Shown here: positions 30,234 through 41,615 of the stretch, piece by piece
Position numbering within the stretch: the stretch's first letter is position 1
Layout: each line of letters opens with the position of its first letter
Source of the DNA: Phaeoceros laevis
Lineage: Eukaryota; Anthocerotophyta; Anthocerotopsida; Notothyladales
DNA: 50,915 nt
Assembly: GCA_049999765.1 (NCBI GenBank)
Contig: JBNGIQ010009000.1
Location: 92,654-143,568 of the forward strand
Direction: 5' to 3'
Made by a program: the position numbers and the translations under genes
The notes under the pieces: generated by a model
Told to the model about the DNA's origin: nothing
The model's database searches: none
Seen by the model: the letters and a program-made list of their open reading frames with translations, nothing else

Positions 30234-32933
30234 ATGCCAGCACTTGCCCATCAGCCAAGAGCCTGCGCCCCTGCAGGACTTACGGAGACGAAGCAAAAGG
30301 AGCTCTTGTGGGACTTGATTCCTACACAGTGCGGCGTCGGCAGGGCAGGCAAGGGAAGTCCTTTGCACCCTGACTTCAGGTACAGGCCCGGTAGGGTGGG
30401 TGCACATGTGGTTCTTACCAAAGAACCTCCTCTGTCAACATTTATTTCGACGAGAGGAAATGATGTCGGCCGTTCCACAAAAACAAGCGATGAAAGGGAT
30501 GCAAACATTGCTATCTCCAATGCGGATTTTGAGCAGGGAGAGTTGAAGGAGGCCGTCCAAAGGTTGGGCTTCCTGGTGCAGCAAGGATCTTTCATTGATG
30601 TTTCTATCTTCTACCGTGTGCTCAAGAGGTGCATAGCGCACAAGGACCTGCATCTTGGTAAGCAAGTTCATGCTCTTGCCCTTCAAAGTGGGTACGAATC
30701 AAATGCATTCCTGGCCAACCACATCGTAAGCATGTATGCTTCTCATGGGAAATTGGAGGAGGCAAAGCTGGTTTTTGCAAAGGCGGCTTCACCAAATGCT
30801 TACATGTGGGCCACGATCATCCTGGCACATGCTCGAAATGGAGAGCCCGAGGAGGCTATTGAACTGTATCGACAGATGCGAGATTCAGCTGGAAAACCAG
30901 ACAACCATGTATATGCTGCAGTACTTAAAGCATGTGCTGACGCAGTAGACTTGGTTTCCGGCAAGGAAGCCCATGCTGATATACTGAGCGGTGGTGTTAC
31001 ACCTGATATTTTTGTTGCCAACAGCCTGGTCAACATGTATGCAAAATGTGGGGCCTTGCAGGACGCTCGCAAAGTTTTTGACAGATTGTCCTCTAGGACT
31101 GTCGTGACATGGACTGCCATGATTGCAGGATATGTGCAGCAGGGGCTTGGTGAAGAAGCTCTTGCTCTTTATAACAGTATGCAACATGAGGGCATGACTC
31201 CAGCGAATCATGTCACATTCATTTGCCTCCTCCAAGCATGTGCAAGCCTTGGAGCTCTGCAGCAGGGCAAGCAGCTTCATGCACAGATAAAGCAAAGAGG
31301 ACTGGAAGCTGACGTTGTTGTTGGGAATTGCTTGGTGGACATGTATTCAAAATGTGGTAGCGTAGAGGATGCTCGCAGGCTGTTTGACAGAATGCCCGGA
31401 AGAGATGTGGTGACATGGAATGCCATGATTGCAGGATATGTGCAGCAGGGACTGGGTGAAGAAGCTCTTGACTTGTATGCAACTATGCTGCAGGACGACA
31501 TGATTCCACCCAATCATGTTACATTTGCCTGCCTTCTGCAAGCATGTTCCAGCACCGCGGCTCTGCATCAGGGAAAGCTGCTTCATGAACAGATTCGAGA
31601 AAGAGGCCTGGAAAGGGATGTGTCGGTTGCCAACAGTCTAGTAACCATGTATGCCAAATGTGGGAGCTTCGACGATGCTCATAGGGTGTTTGACATGTTA
31701 CCCACAAAGGATGTGGTCACCTGGACTGCTTTGATTACGGGATACGTGCAGGGGGGGTTGAGCCAGGAAGCACTTGCATTGTATACGACCATGCAGCTTG
31801 AGGGCTTAAGTCCAGCCAATCAGATTACCTTTTTATCCCTGCTTCAAGCATGCGCTAGTGTCGGAGCTTTGCAACAGGCAAAGCAGCTTCATGCACAGAT
31901 TTCTGAAAGGGGACTCGAAGTTGATGTGTTGGTCGGGAACAGCCTAGTTGACACGTATGCAAAATGTGGGAGCTTGGGAGATGCTCATAGACTTTTTATC
32001 AGGTTGCCTACGAGAAATGTGGTAACGTGGAACGCTTTGCTGAATGGCTATGCCCAACACAGTGATGCCGAAATGGCACGGCAGTGCTTCAGAGATATGC
32101 AGGAGCATGGTGTGGAGCCGGACGATGTTACTTTCCTAAGTCTGCTTGTGGCATGTAGTCACGAGGGCCTGGTGCATGAGGGTCAGATGTATTTTAAAAT
32201 GCTAGTGGAGGATTATGCCATTGCCCCTACTGTAAACCATTACAGTTGCATGGTTGATCTTTTCGCTAGGTCAGGCTTCCTGGAGCAGGCAGAAGATTTG
32301 TTGCGCACCATGCCTTTCAGTAATTGTGTGGTTGGCTGGACTTCATTGCTGAGTGCCTGCAAAACCCATGGAGATGTAGAACGGGGAAGGCGATGTTTCA
32401 ACCACCTGGTAGAATTAGAACCTGAGAATGCTACGCCATATGTTCTCTTAGGTAATATCTATGCGAACATTGGCAGGTGGGTGGAAGTAAATGAAATAGA
32501 AGCCCTGAGAAAGTCGGCAGGTGCTAAGAAGAAGGCTGCACAGGCGTGCATTGAAGTGAAGAATGAGGTCCACGCGTTCACTGTGGGAGACAAGAGGTCT
32601 GATGTTTCATCGAAGTTGAGGAGTGTGAACCTGAGGTTGAAGGAGGATGGAGGCCATGTGCCACAAACAGAGCTGGTGCTCAAGGCAGTATCTAAGCAGG
32701 AAAAGGAAGATGCCTTGTGTGGACATGCGGAAAAACTGGCCTTGGCGTATGGACTCCTGAATACTCCAGATGGCACAACTTTGCTGGTCACAAAAAATCT
32801 CCGAATGTGCAATGACTGCCACAGTAGCACCAAGATTATGTCACATCTTGAAAAGCGAGAGATTATAGTTAGAGATGCACACCGTGTACACCGTTTCAGG
32901 GAGGGATCTTGTTCCTGCAGGGATTGGCATTGA
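30234..32933 (+). CDS. PPR protein of the PLS class with E and DYW(KP-like) domains, probable organellar RNA editing factor
   Basis: Single uninterrupted frame, 899 codons. An N-terminal leader of about 100 residues may target mitochondria or plastids. From about residue 130 come P, L and S motifs in triplets of about 101 residues. Four triplets are nearly alike: VVTWNAMIAGYVQQGLGEEA, then NHVTFICLLQACASLGALQQ, then NSLVDMYAKCGS. Each PPR binds one RNA base. The E region (WTSLLSACKTHGD) and a DYW cytidine-deaminase-like domain follow, with zinc and catalytic motifs HAE (HAEKLALAYGLLN) and CNDCH. The usual PG box is replaced by KKKAAQACIE, and the last three residues are DWH. These traits resemble the DYW:KP class of hornworts, lycophytes and ferns, which has been linked to U-to-C editing. 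The editing site is not predicted here. The gene is parent-like to the broken copies at 20.2-22.4 kb. Confidence 0.95.
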   Translation: MPALAHQPRACAPAGLTETKQKELLWDLIPTQCGVGRAGKGSPLHPDFRYRPGRVGAHVVLTKEPPLSTFISTRGNDVGRSTKTSDERDANIAISNADFEQGELKEAVQRLGFLVQQGSFIDVSIFYRVLKRCIAHKDLHLGKQVHALALQSGYESNAFLANHIVSMYASHGKLEEAKLVFAKAASPNAYMWATIILAHARNGEPEEAIELYRQMRDSAGKPDNHVYAAVLKACADAVDLVSGKEAHADILSGGVTPDIFVANSLVNMYAKCGALQDARKVFDRLSSRTVVTWTAMIAGYVQQGLGEEALALYNSMQHEGMTPANHVTFICLLQACASLGALQQGKQLHAQIKQRGLEADVVVGNCLVDMYSKCGSVEDARRLFDRMPGRDVVTWNAMIAGYVQQGLGEEALDLYATMLQDDMIPPNHVTFACLLQACSSTAALHQGKLLHEQIRERGLERDVSVANSLVTMYAKCGSFDDAHRVFDMLPTKDVVTWTALITGYVQGGLSQEALALYTTMQLEGLSPANQITFLSLLQACASVGALQQAKQLHAQISERGLEVDVLVGNSLVDTYAKCGSLGDAHRLFIRLPTRNVVTWNALLNGYAQHSDAEMARQCFRDMQEHGVEPDDVTFLSLLVACSHEGLVHEGQMYFKMLVEDYAIAPTVNHYSCMVDLFARSGFLEQAEDLLRTMPFSNCVVGWTSLLSACKTHGDVERGRRCFNHLVELEPENATPYVLLGNIYANIGRWVEVNEIEALRKSAGAKKKAAQACIEVKNEVHAFTVGDKRSDVSSKLRSVNLRLKEDGGHVPQTELVLKAVSKQEKEDALCGHAEKLALAYGLLNTPDGTTLLVTKNLRMCNDCHSSTKIMSHLEKREIIVRDAHRVHRFREGSCSCRDWH

Positions 32934-34287
32934 AAGGAGGTGCTATCATGCCATTAAGGCTCATGGTTTTCAGGAGGGTGGTCCTTGAAGGGTTTGCATT
33001 ATCATGTACCTGGAGTTCCAGTGGGGGCTTTAACTCTCCCTTGCGCATTAATCTCGTCTCGTCTATTTGTGGTAGGAGTGTACTGCTGCTTTGTGTACTG
33101 TCCTCTCTTTCACAGCTGTTTGATAATCATTGCTTTTTCCACAGAGGAACGACGACTCAAGGAATGCTAGCCGGAAATTTGGAGAGCCAACCTTCGTATG
33201 GACAACAGAATGGGCTCCGAGGTTTGTGATTCTTCATGATTATTTTTCTTCAGGTGTACAGTGAAGTTGCAGCCACATTTGGGAAGGGCTGATGATGATG
33301 CTGGTTTGCGACTATTCATGGTTCCTTTTACAATCAAATGTGGCTGAATTGCAGGAATATGTTGTGTCTGAACACAAGGTAGGAAACAAGTACGGGGTGC
33401 CAGTAACATCGATGGTATGTTCCTTGTTACTGCAGCTTCACATCAAATGCAGAACACTGGATATTCACCTGATAGTGGCAAGGCAGTGGTTTGGCCAACC
33501 AATTGACTAGCAGTGAACCTCTACAGCCCGAGCAATTTTGGTTGTGGTGGAAGAACCGATTTTGCTTTAGGCAACAGTCTCAGGCATCTGAGAGGGTGAT
33601 TGGTCATTCAGGTGAGCCTTGGGGTTCGCAAGCTACTTGTGCAGTTAAAACCACAAGCGTCTGGGCACTCGATATTTGAAGTATCTGGACAATCGAAATT
33701 TCAGTTCACGACTGACAAGTCACAAACTCACAATGAAGCCATTATGGCCAGTAATCGCTAGAAAAACCGGCACTTTTCGATGCTTCGTGTCTACCACGAA
33801 ATGCCCACTTGTCATGGTGACATGTCCGGGCGAGCTGCTCAGCGCGGCGGAGCGTATGCTGTATGCGAATGCCACGTCATTGAGGAGTGCCAGCCTCTAC
33901 GATTAAATAGCCTCCCGATTCCCGAACTCTCGAAAACCAAATGTTTTCCCGCGCTCGAGATGGAGGATCAGCGAGATTGTGTCCTGCGACAGATAAGTTT
34001 CGGGTTTGCGGGAGTTTTGGCTCACGGGAGGCCGGCGCAACGTTTGTGAGGTCAGTCCAGTGCTAGCAAACCGTGGCAATATTTGCGGACGGCTCCGTTG
34101 CTGTCCATACACATCGAGTCTTGCTCTAATCGTTCTTGCTTTTGTCTCCTTCATCGCTCACAGCAGCCTCGAGACTTGCCAAGCATGAAGTTAATTGCGC
34201 TCCTCCACTTTCTCCGTTCTCATTGTAGATTGCAAGGGATGGGAGCAAATTTTGAATAGCATTCAGTTGGATTGCTCTCAAAGCAAC
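32934..34287. other. Intergenic; PPR 3' UTR and upstream region of the GNAT-BRCT gene
   Basis: Several short frames (for example 33780-34049) have no recognisable domain. A spliced 5' UTR for the next gene is likely: a TTCTCATTGTAG acceptor precedes the exon containing the chosen ATG. Confidence 0.4.
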
Positions 34288-37200
34288 ATGGTGCGCAAAT
34301 CTCAAGGAACGTCAATTAAATTTCCGCTTGCTGGTGAGAATTCCCGAGAAATAAGGACTTGTGATTTCCGCTGCAGCTGGGTTTGCTTGTATATCAGGTG
34401 CAAGTGTCACCAGGAACATGTGATTGCAGTTTGGTAAAGAAATTGCTTGGGACTCTGCATTTTGGCAGGTCTGTTTGGCAACCCAAAGGCAGTAGCTCTC
34501 TGACTTGGCTCTGAATTTTTCTACTGTCTGTGGCAAGGTAACTGCTCTGTCGGCTGCTCGAAAATATCGGGGCCTGAGCAGCACCGTAACCATCGCGAAG
34601 GTGACTTCAGTTCGAGCATTGTTAGCCTAGCTGGTTTGTGCCTGACTGCCTGACTCTGATCCTGACTTGTGAAGGCCGTGTACTAACGAATCGAATCGAA
34701 TTTTGAATGGCGAGGCTCTGAGCATGCATGATATTGAATATGTCTGATCTCACAACTTGTAAACTGCGCTGAACCTTGCAGCCGCCAAGCCCACAGACAC
34801 GTCAGTTCTGAACACCCCTACTGCAGCACTATCCGATGAAGTGAAAGGTACGTCACCTGAACCCTTTTGAGAGTTTCGTCAATGGCCACTTTTCTCTCTT
34901 CCTAAGCATGCCCTTATAGCTCGTTACTGTTGCAATTTGTCAGGAAGAGGAAAAATATCAGTTGTCGTGGTGAATCCGAAAAGCCCTGATGAAAGAACAA
35001 AGCCACTTTTGGAGGTATCCTGCTTTCTGGTGCAAAGCATATTTTGTGAACCAATTCCATCAGTACCTAGGTTGTTGATGATCATGCACGTCTGCAAGAT
35101 TCAAGGCTGTTTTCTATCTGGGTTGGCAGGAGGTTCTAACTTTGTACAATGACGAGCTTCCTTCCATGAGCTATGCAGCCAACACCGGCAAGGAGTCACG
35201 GTTTCTCAAGAACTGCGTCACAAATGGGTCCGTTTGTACTATGGCAGATTTGAGAAAAATAAATTGTTTCTATTTCGGCTGTTACACATGCCGTTTGCCT
35301 CATGCCAATGTAACACCACTCAGTGTGAAGCGCCCGGGACGCATGACAAGGAGAAGCTAACGGTTGCTCTGCGTCTAACCAGAAAATACTGTACGCTGCT
35401 CCTCAAAGACCATACACCAGACGGGAAAAATAATGTAAGCGGCATCCCCCTGCTTTAGGCTGACTCTTAACAAGACGGAGTCTATTGGTTAGATACATTG
35501 TCATGGGTGCTTTTCTTGCAGGTAATTGCAGCCATCACCTACCAGATTATTCCTGCTGATACTCAATATGCTGAAATTCCAGTGGCTGCAGTGCAAAGAG
35601 GTCATCAGCGGAAGGTATTTGAACGACTCTGACACTAGGTGTTGCTGTATTGTCGGCTAGATGCAAAGGATGTTTTTTGCATCATTTGAAGTATGCTACG
35701 GACATGGTTAACTTGAAACACATATCCAATATTTGCTCACCTGTTATGTCCAGGGGCTAGGTACAATTTTGTACCAGGAGTTGCAGATGCGCTTACAGGA
35801 TATTGGAGTATTAACTGTCTTTTGCTGGGGGGATCTGGAATCCGAACCATTTTGGGCCAAACAGGTATACCTTGTGCCAGCATGCATTGGAAGTTGAGTC
35901 TTGCAAGACATGGTGTGAAGGAACACGCGACCTTACATGAATTATTTACAGGGGTTTGTGAAGATTGCTGAGGTTGATGGCCGTGGAAAGCCACGCAAAC
36001 TTCGCTTAAAAGCTGATGTCAGAAGGGCAATGTGTATGCCCGGGAGTGCTACCCTCATGGTTTGCCAGTTAGGAAGCACCGCAATCGAAAAAAGTCTTGT
36101 GCATGGTTCATCAGGAGGTTGCTCAGTATCTGTGCAGGCTGGTCTGCCTCAAATTTCTCTTGGCAGTGATGCAATCTGGGCTTCGCCATCTTTTTCCATA
36201 AAAACACCTGTCCTCGATGCTCCCAAGCCTTCTCACTTGTTGACAGCATCAGAATGTGCACAAGACAAGAGGATTCATCCGGCAGGTAATGATGGCATGT
36301 ATAACCTAACTCCCCTCAACATAGCCGGAGCCTTTGCTCTTGTTGCAAGCCAACCTCTCTGTAATGATGTTGAAAACCCTACACCCAGATCTACTTCCAT
36401 GCAAGCTCAAAATTCGTCTCCACGACTTTCTTCTATGAAAAGCCCGGGTAAGCTCAGAGACGAAGTGTTCAAAGATGTGACCAACTTGACCCCAAAACCT
36501 GCAAGTCAACGATTTGCTGCTTTATGTGATGTTGCTTCCAGCTTGGCCAGCCACGCTGAGGACCAGCCAGAGAAGAATCTTGGTAAATGCTCAGACCTCT
36601 TGTGTTCAACTTAAAATTCAGTATATCGTATTGTATGCATAATACTTCTATCCTAATTTTCTAGTGTTTCATTTTGGGGTATTGTTTTTACAGCAGTCTC
36701 AGCTACCAGAGAGAACGAAAAGGAAAATTGCTTACTCTATATGCCAGAACAGAATTGCGTGCCTGGGCAGGATAACACCAAAGCAAGCTGTCCGGGAGAT
36801 GTTGACTTTGCATCAGAAGAAACAGTGATGAAACGTCCTAGGGGAGTTTTGAGGACCTATAAGAAGAGGCGTGGTGACTCAAAGGCTGTTGTTTCACAAG
36901 GTTTGGTCGTCGTGCCTGGAAAGGGTGCTGAAACAGAGTTACTTGGAGCAGAGCAGTGCCCTGCAGCAGTGGTTGCTATGCCGAGCACAGTTGTTTCAGA
37001 GACAAGTCAACAGACAAGGTCTAAGAAACAACGAATTGCAGTAGCAAGTAGGACTGGAGGACAAACGTCAGCTGCTGAAACGAAGGGTAATAATGCACCG
37101 GGAGTCAAGTCAAGGGTGCTGAGGAGCTCCTCTACTGGCAAGCGTAAGCATGGGTTGACAACTTCTGTGCCCAAAGCTGGAAATCTATCTTCAAGCCATC

Positions 37201-39047
37201 AACGATCTCGCACCCTCCGAGTTTCCATGAAGAGTGGTGCAAATGGACAGACTGTGGGATTGGCAACACCTTACTGTAATGACAAAACTACCAATGGATT
37301 TGGAACGCTTCAAGACCATGATGTATTAATGACAGAACCATCAGAGTCCGTCAGTCATCTGCATGGTGTGTCAGGTGTATGTGAGCTTGAAGCCAACCAC
37401 CATAGTGAACCAAGCAATGATGGATGTAATACGAAGCAAGGTGATTTTGTGAATACTGCAGATGTTACCCGAAAACCAACTTCTGATGCTGAAATGTGCC
37501 AGCAAAATTGTACGAAGGACATACAACCAGGTCCTCATGCTGCAGAAAAGGACGCAACAGCTTCGGGCACCGGGGAAGAGAAACGTGAAAGTATAGGACT
37601 TGTCCATCCAGTATCCACGGATCAGCAATCAAGACAAGGAAAGGAGGTCACTAACGTGATGGATGGAACTGAGAATGCAACATGTGACTTCATGACAGAG
37701 CTCATAGTCCCTGGAGACTGTATGGAAACATTGGGGGGAGGAAGTTTAGTAGAGACAGGAGCATACAGAAATGAAAGTGCGGGGCTTGTCCATCCATCTC
37801 CCATGGATCAGATGTCAGGGCAAGTCAAGGAGGTCGCCACTGTGATGAACATAACTGAAAACGCAATGGCTGACTCTATGGCGTTGAACACAGAGCTTAT
37901 CGTTGCTGACTCTATGGCGTTGAACACAGAGCTTACCGTCACTGAAGACTGTCTGGAAACATGGGGACGCCCTGGACCCGAACAGGTAGAGCATGTTGTG
38001 ATGTTTATGAACATGGCCAATGAGAAAAGGAGGAAACAGCTAACACAGGTATGTTGGCTCGTTTTCATGTGAAGAATGCTCTTTCTTTGTTGATCGTCAT
38101 TAATCTACAGATTTCTGGTGCTGACGCTTCGCACACTTTGTGTGTACGAACTTAAGTTTGTCGAACAACTAGGTGGAAGGGTCACGACTCAAGGATTAGA
38201 GTGCACACATGTAGTGACTGGGGAGGTCCGAACAACACTGAACTTTTGCACTGCCCTTTGTGCAGGGTAAGCTATTCAGTGTGTACCCTAATAGATCCCA
38301 ACACCTGCTGTCTCATGTCATCTTATGTAGTCCATTGCGCTTTACCGTGTGTCTGTAGGGCTTGGGTTGTATCTTCAAACTGGCTGAGGGACAGTGTCAG
38401 GGCCAATAAGTTTGCAGGTAAGAATACTCGCTACAGTCCTGAAGAGAGAATCTTGTCAGCTCAGAAAACTAGTCAGTATCCTAGATTGGAGATTTCTGTT
38501 GCAGTTCACAACAGCGACTGACAGCAGTTGTTCAAAAAACCCTCACAGCACACTGTCATTCTTACAACTTTTGGAATCGCAGATCCTTCCTTGTATCTGT
38601 TACATGACAAGAATTTCCAAATGAAGTACGAAGTTACTGTTGAGGAGGTTGTTCGTCGTGCCAGAAGAACGCCGAACTCCTTGCTGAAAGGGTTCCAATT
38701 CTATCCCACACCGAACGTCAATCCTGATCTAGAAACGATTGGACAATTGATCAGATCAGCAGGAGGGAGAGTAAGATCCTGATCGTACTCTCTTCTTTAT
38801 GTCTGCCTTGGATTGAGTGACATGCATTAACAGGTGTCTCGTTCAGGTGCTCTCAAGCCTTAAGGAAGCTTTAGCATCACAAGATCCTTCTCATACTGTC
38901 ATGCTAGCATGCGAGGACGATACACTGGAGGCTCTGCAAGTGTCGCCAAGAGGAATGTGGATCTTCTCTGCTGAGTGGCTCATGTCTTGCATCGTCCGAC
39001 AAGACATTGACTTCAGCAAACCTCAATTTGCGGAGCCGCTTAATTGA
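34288..39047 (+). CDS. GNAT acetyltransferase-like domain fused to tandem C-terminal BRCT domains
   Basis: Thirteen exons: 34288-34333, 34782-34847, 34944-35014, 35130-35227, 35383-35434, 35522-35614, 35754-35864, 35952-36582, 36694-38048, 38157-38266, 38359-38417, 38583-38770 and 38847-39047. All phases fit, giving 1026 codons. Residues about 60-200 form a GNAT-like fold: VLTLYNDELPSMSYAAN, VIAAITYQIIPADTQYAEIP, acetyl-CoA loop QRKGLGTILYQELQ and FCWGDLESEPFWAKQGF. A long Ser/Thr-rich, low-complexity middle (exons 8-9) follows. Two BRCT repeats end the protein. The first runs from VVMFMNMANEKRRKQLTQ through FVEQLGGRVTT, THVVTG, FCTALCAG and AWVVSSNWL. The second has LIRSAGGRVLSSL and WIFSAEWLMSC. 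Tandem BRCTs bind phosphoserine peptides in DNA-damage signalling. Plants have uncharacterised proteins of this GNAT-BRCT type, so a nuclear repair role is inference. The N-terminal exon is the least certain part. Confidence 0.88.
37855..37936. repeat. Coding tandem repeat in the GNAT-BRCT gene
   Basis: Within exon 9 the unit GCTGACTCTATGGCGTTGAA followed by CACAGAGCTTA(T/C)CGT is repeated in frame, giving ADSMALNTELIV and ADSMALNTELTV. Longer, more diverged repeats (GLVHP(V/S)..D(Q/M)) lie just upstream. Together they indicate expansion of the disordered middle region. Confidence 0.8.
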
Positions 39048-39445
39048 GTATGTAAGCCATGCAACCAATTTTGTATCGTTACCAAACTTAGGAATCCGGA
39101 AAAGTATCCTATGAATTCAAGGAATGCACGTATTAGAGACTCTGCAAGGTGATGATGATGGTTATGATGAACTTCCGGGATTAACCCGGTGGACAATAAC
39201 AAGCTATGCATCAGTTAGCAGCCACCAGTAGACGTTTGCATGTTTGTCATTTATGGAAACCTTAGTTGGTAGCTTTAGCTTCGTTAGTGTACAATAACTA
39301 GTACTGGATAGACAACATGAGATTTTCAAAATTCCTTTTGTACACAACCGAATGAGTCGAATCTACCGATTCCTTCATAAATTGTCGGATTTCTATCCGA
39401 TACCTGAAGCAGTGGACCAAACTTCACCAAAGTCCTGAGACTTTC
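39048..39445. other. Intergenic between convergent genes
   Basis: 3' UTRs of the GNAT-BRCT and Rieske genes. A small hairpin (TTCCGGGATTAACCCGG) lies near 39172. No gene was recognised. Confidence 0.5.
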
Positions 39446-41373
39446 TCACTTCCTATGTTTCCGTACAACGTTGGTTGTAAACAACCCCTGCGCCTTCAGG
39501 CATACCCAAGAACTTGCGAAGAGCAACAATGCGAAAACCACGAGGTCGGTCTTCCACGCGCCATTGGGCAACAGTATGGCAACAATTGCTGAAACAACTC
39601 CACCGATGAGCGATACCTCTTGATACTTCTTGAAGTTGTTCAAAGCACCCCTACAGTCTTTGCAGTGAACGACATGTCTGAAGTAGCGGTTGGTATGATC
39701 ACGGGCATACATGTGCCCAAAGGAGCCTTTTGCAGGGTAGGAAGAAGCAGCGGCAGCAACAGGGCCCACTGGAGCAGACTCAAGCACAGCCGCCTGAGGA
39801 GCTGGAGAAGTGGTCCGGTGACCCACATAGTAGGGCATTCCATGTCCTACTAAATCCATCCACTTCCTGAACTCCTGCACAAATGTGTCACAAGACTTCA
39901 GGTTGAGGTATAGATCTTTGGTGGGAACACCCTTTTTGACCAACGTTTCATTTTGGGATGCAAGGAATCCCATGTCCTGCTCCAAGATTGTACTAGACAC
40001 GGCGTGGATCAACCAGCGCGGAATCCACTTCATCCTGTTCCGTAGAGACTTGCTGCCAAATCGAATAATCAACATAGCCCTCCCTTGGCCAGCAGGCCTA
40101 CACAGCATCACAGCACTGCGATATGTTTTCTGGCCATCCTGTATCCCATCGTTGTCATTCCGGAGCACGCAAGGTGCTTGGAACCTTGTTGTGTTGATCA
40201 GTTGCCCATCACTGGACAGTCCCCATTTTCCTGCGAATCCCCTGGAAGATCGCTCTGTGACGTGAAAGATCAACGCTTGGGCATTCTCTCGCTTAGCTAG
40301 AATGTCTGTTCTATCGTGAGAGATAGGAACATGAGCAGGATCCATGAGATTCTCCAGCAGGATAGAATAGTCATAGGGTAACTCATGAATTGTCGACAAA
40401 TGTTGGTAGCCTTCTGTTGCATACTGCTCAAACCAAGGAATTTTTTTGAGGTCAGCAGATTCCTTCTCTGCCATCCACACCCAGATCACCCCTTGTGACT
40501 CTTGCACAGCATAGCTCCGAGCACAAGCAACCTTGGGAATCTTGGCACCAGCAGGGAGCTGCGACGCAGGGTGAAGACATCATGAACAAGCAACTTTTGA
40601 AGACTATTAGGCTCCCACTCGGCACACTGCACGACAAGATAAGGGTGGGACAAGGTCTTGGAATGAAGCTAGCTACCTGTGGGATTTTTGAGCACGAACC
40701 ATTACCCTCAAACTGCCATCCGTGGTACAAGCACTCGAGTCTACCATCAGCAATCTGCCCTTCGGATAATTTGGCTGCCCTGGTTGTTCACAAGCAACTA
40801 ACGTAAGAACTTGCTGAGCAGTAAAAACACCCTGCAACAATGGACACAAAACTTGCGCAGGCATCACTGTTCGTGACTCACTCCTGTGCAATGTGGTCAC
40901 CTGTGCGGACACCGATCCTCCAGGCAGTTCAGAACACCTTTGCCGTCATAGAAAAGGACCAAAGAGCGGTCGAACACAGTCAGGCCTAAAGGGGCATCTG
41001 TTGGAACCTCCGTCTGCAAGTATAAGGGGTACCACTCTGTTTCCCAATTGTAGTCCACTTTGGGTGCTGCCGCAGTGTCTTCCACAAACACGTCATCCGC
41101 CGACTCCTTGCTTGTTTGTTCAACTTCGACGCCGGCAATGGCATTCCACCGTGCCAGTCTCCCAGCACGGGACGTGAGAGCTGGAATTGGAAGAACTTGA
41201 TGTCTCATGCCCGGGCAGCCCCAGCCAGCGCTCCCGGTGGCGACGCATTTCACCGTCTTGCTCAGCCTGGTTGAATTGGAGAGGACCCCTGCGCTGAGCC
41301 AATCTCTGGGCAGGCAGCCGCGTTCAAAACCGCCTCGGCAGAGTCCTGCATTGCCAGCTACAAGGTAAGCCAT
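39446..41373 (-). CDS. PAO/PTC52-like Rieske non-haem iron oxygenase (chloroplast)
   Basis: Three exons, 41373-40901, 40779-40677 and 40558-39446, give 562 codons; an in-frame ATG at 41481 would add 36. The family includes pheophorbide a oxygenase, PTC52, TIC55 and chlorophyllide a oxygenase. The [2Fe-2S] ligands are split by intron 1: DRCPHR in exon 1 and [11 protein letters not shown] in exon 2. The mononuclear iron site is in exon 3 ([16 protein letters not shown], with the D-x3-H-x4-H pattern). Near the C-terminus is the redox CxxC (HCKDCRGA), then two hydrophobic segments ([26 protein letters not shown]) that would anchor the protein in the envelope or thylakoid. The N-terminus ([11 protein letters not shown]...) fits a transit peptide. 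The CxxC and C-terminal helices place it with PAO/PTC52/TIC55. I cannot separate these further, but [11 protein letters not shown] and length favour PTC52 or PAO. Confidence 0.92.
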
Positions 41374-41615
41374 GATTGGTCCGGGAACACCCAACACGGC
41401 AACTAGGAGAGTGGTCCAGAAGTCCCGGCCTTGCGGTGCGACGCCATCCCTGGAGGCTGCAATGTGGCCACACAATTTCATCTTCGATTTGTACGCTTGA
41501 TGACTTGTATAAATGCAGGAACTGTTAACAGTACGATGCTTGGCGCACCGGTTTCGGTTTCGACCGGAAAGGTCAAAAAGGATAAGGCAGCTTAGCCAGG
41601 TATTTCTCCCTCTCT

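Noticed and set aside
35228-35382. Open frame continuing from exon 4 of the GNAT-BRCT gene (YYGRFEKNKLF...)
   Set aside because: It is out of frame with exon 4. Splicing 35227 to 35383 restores NG|KYCTLLLKD and correct phase, so this is an intron that happens to be open.
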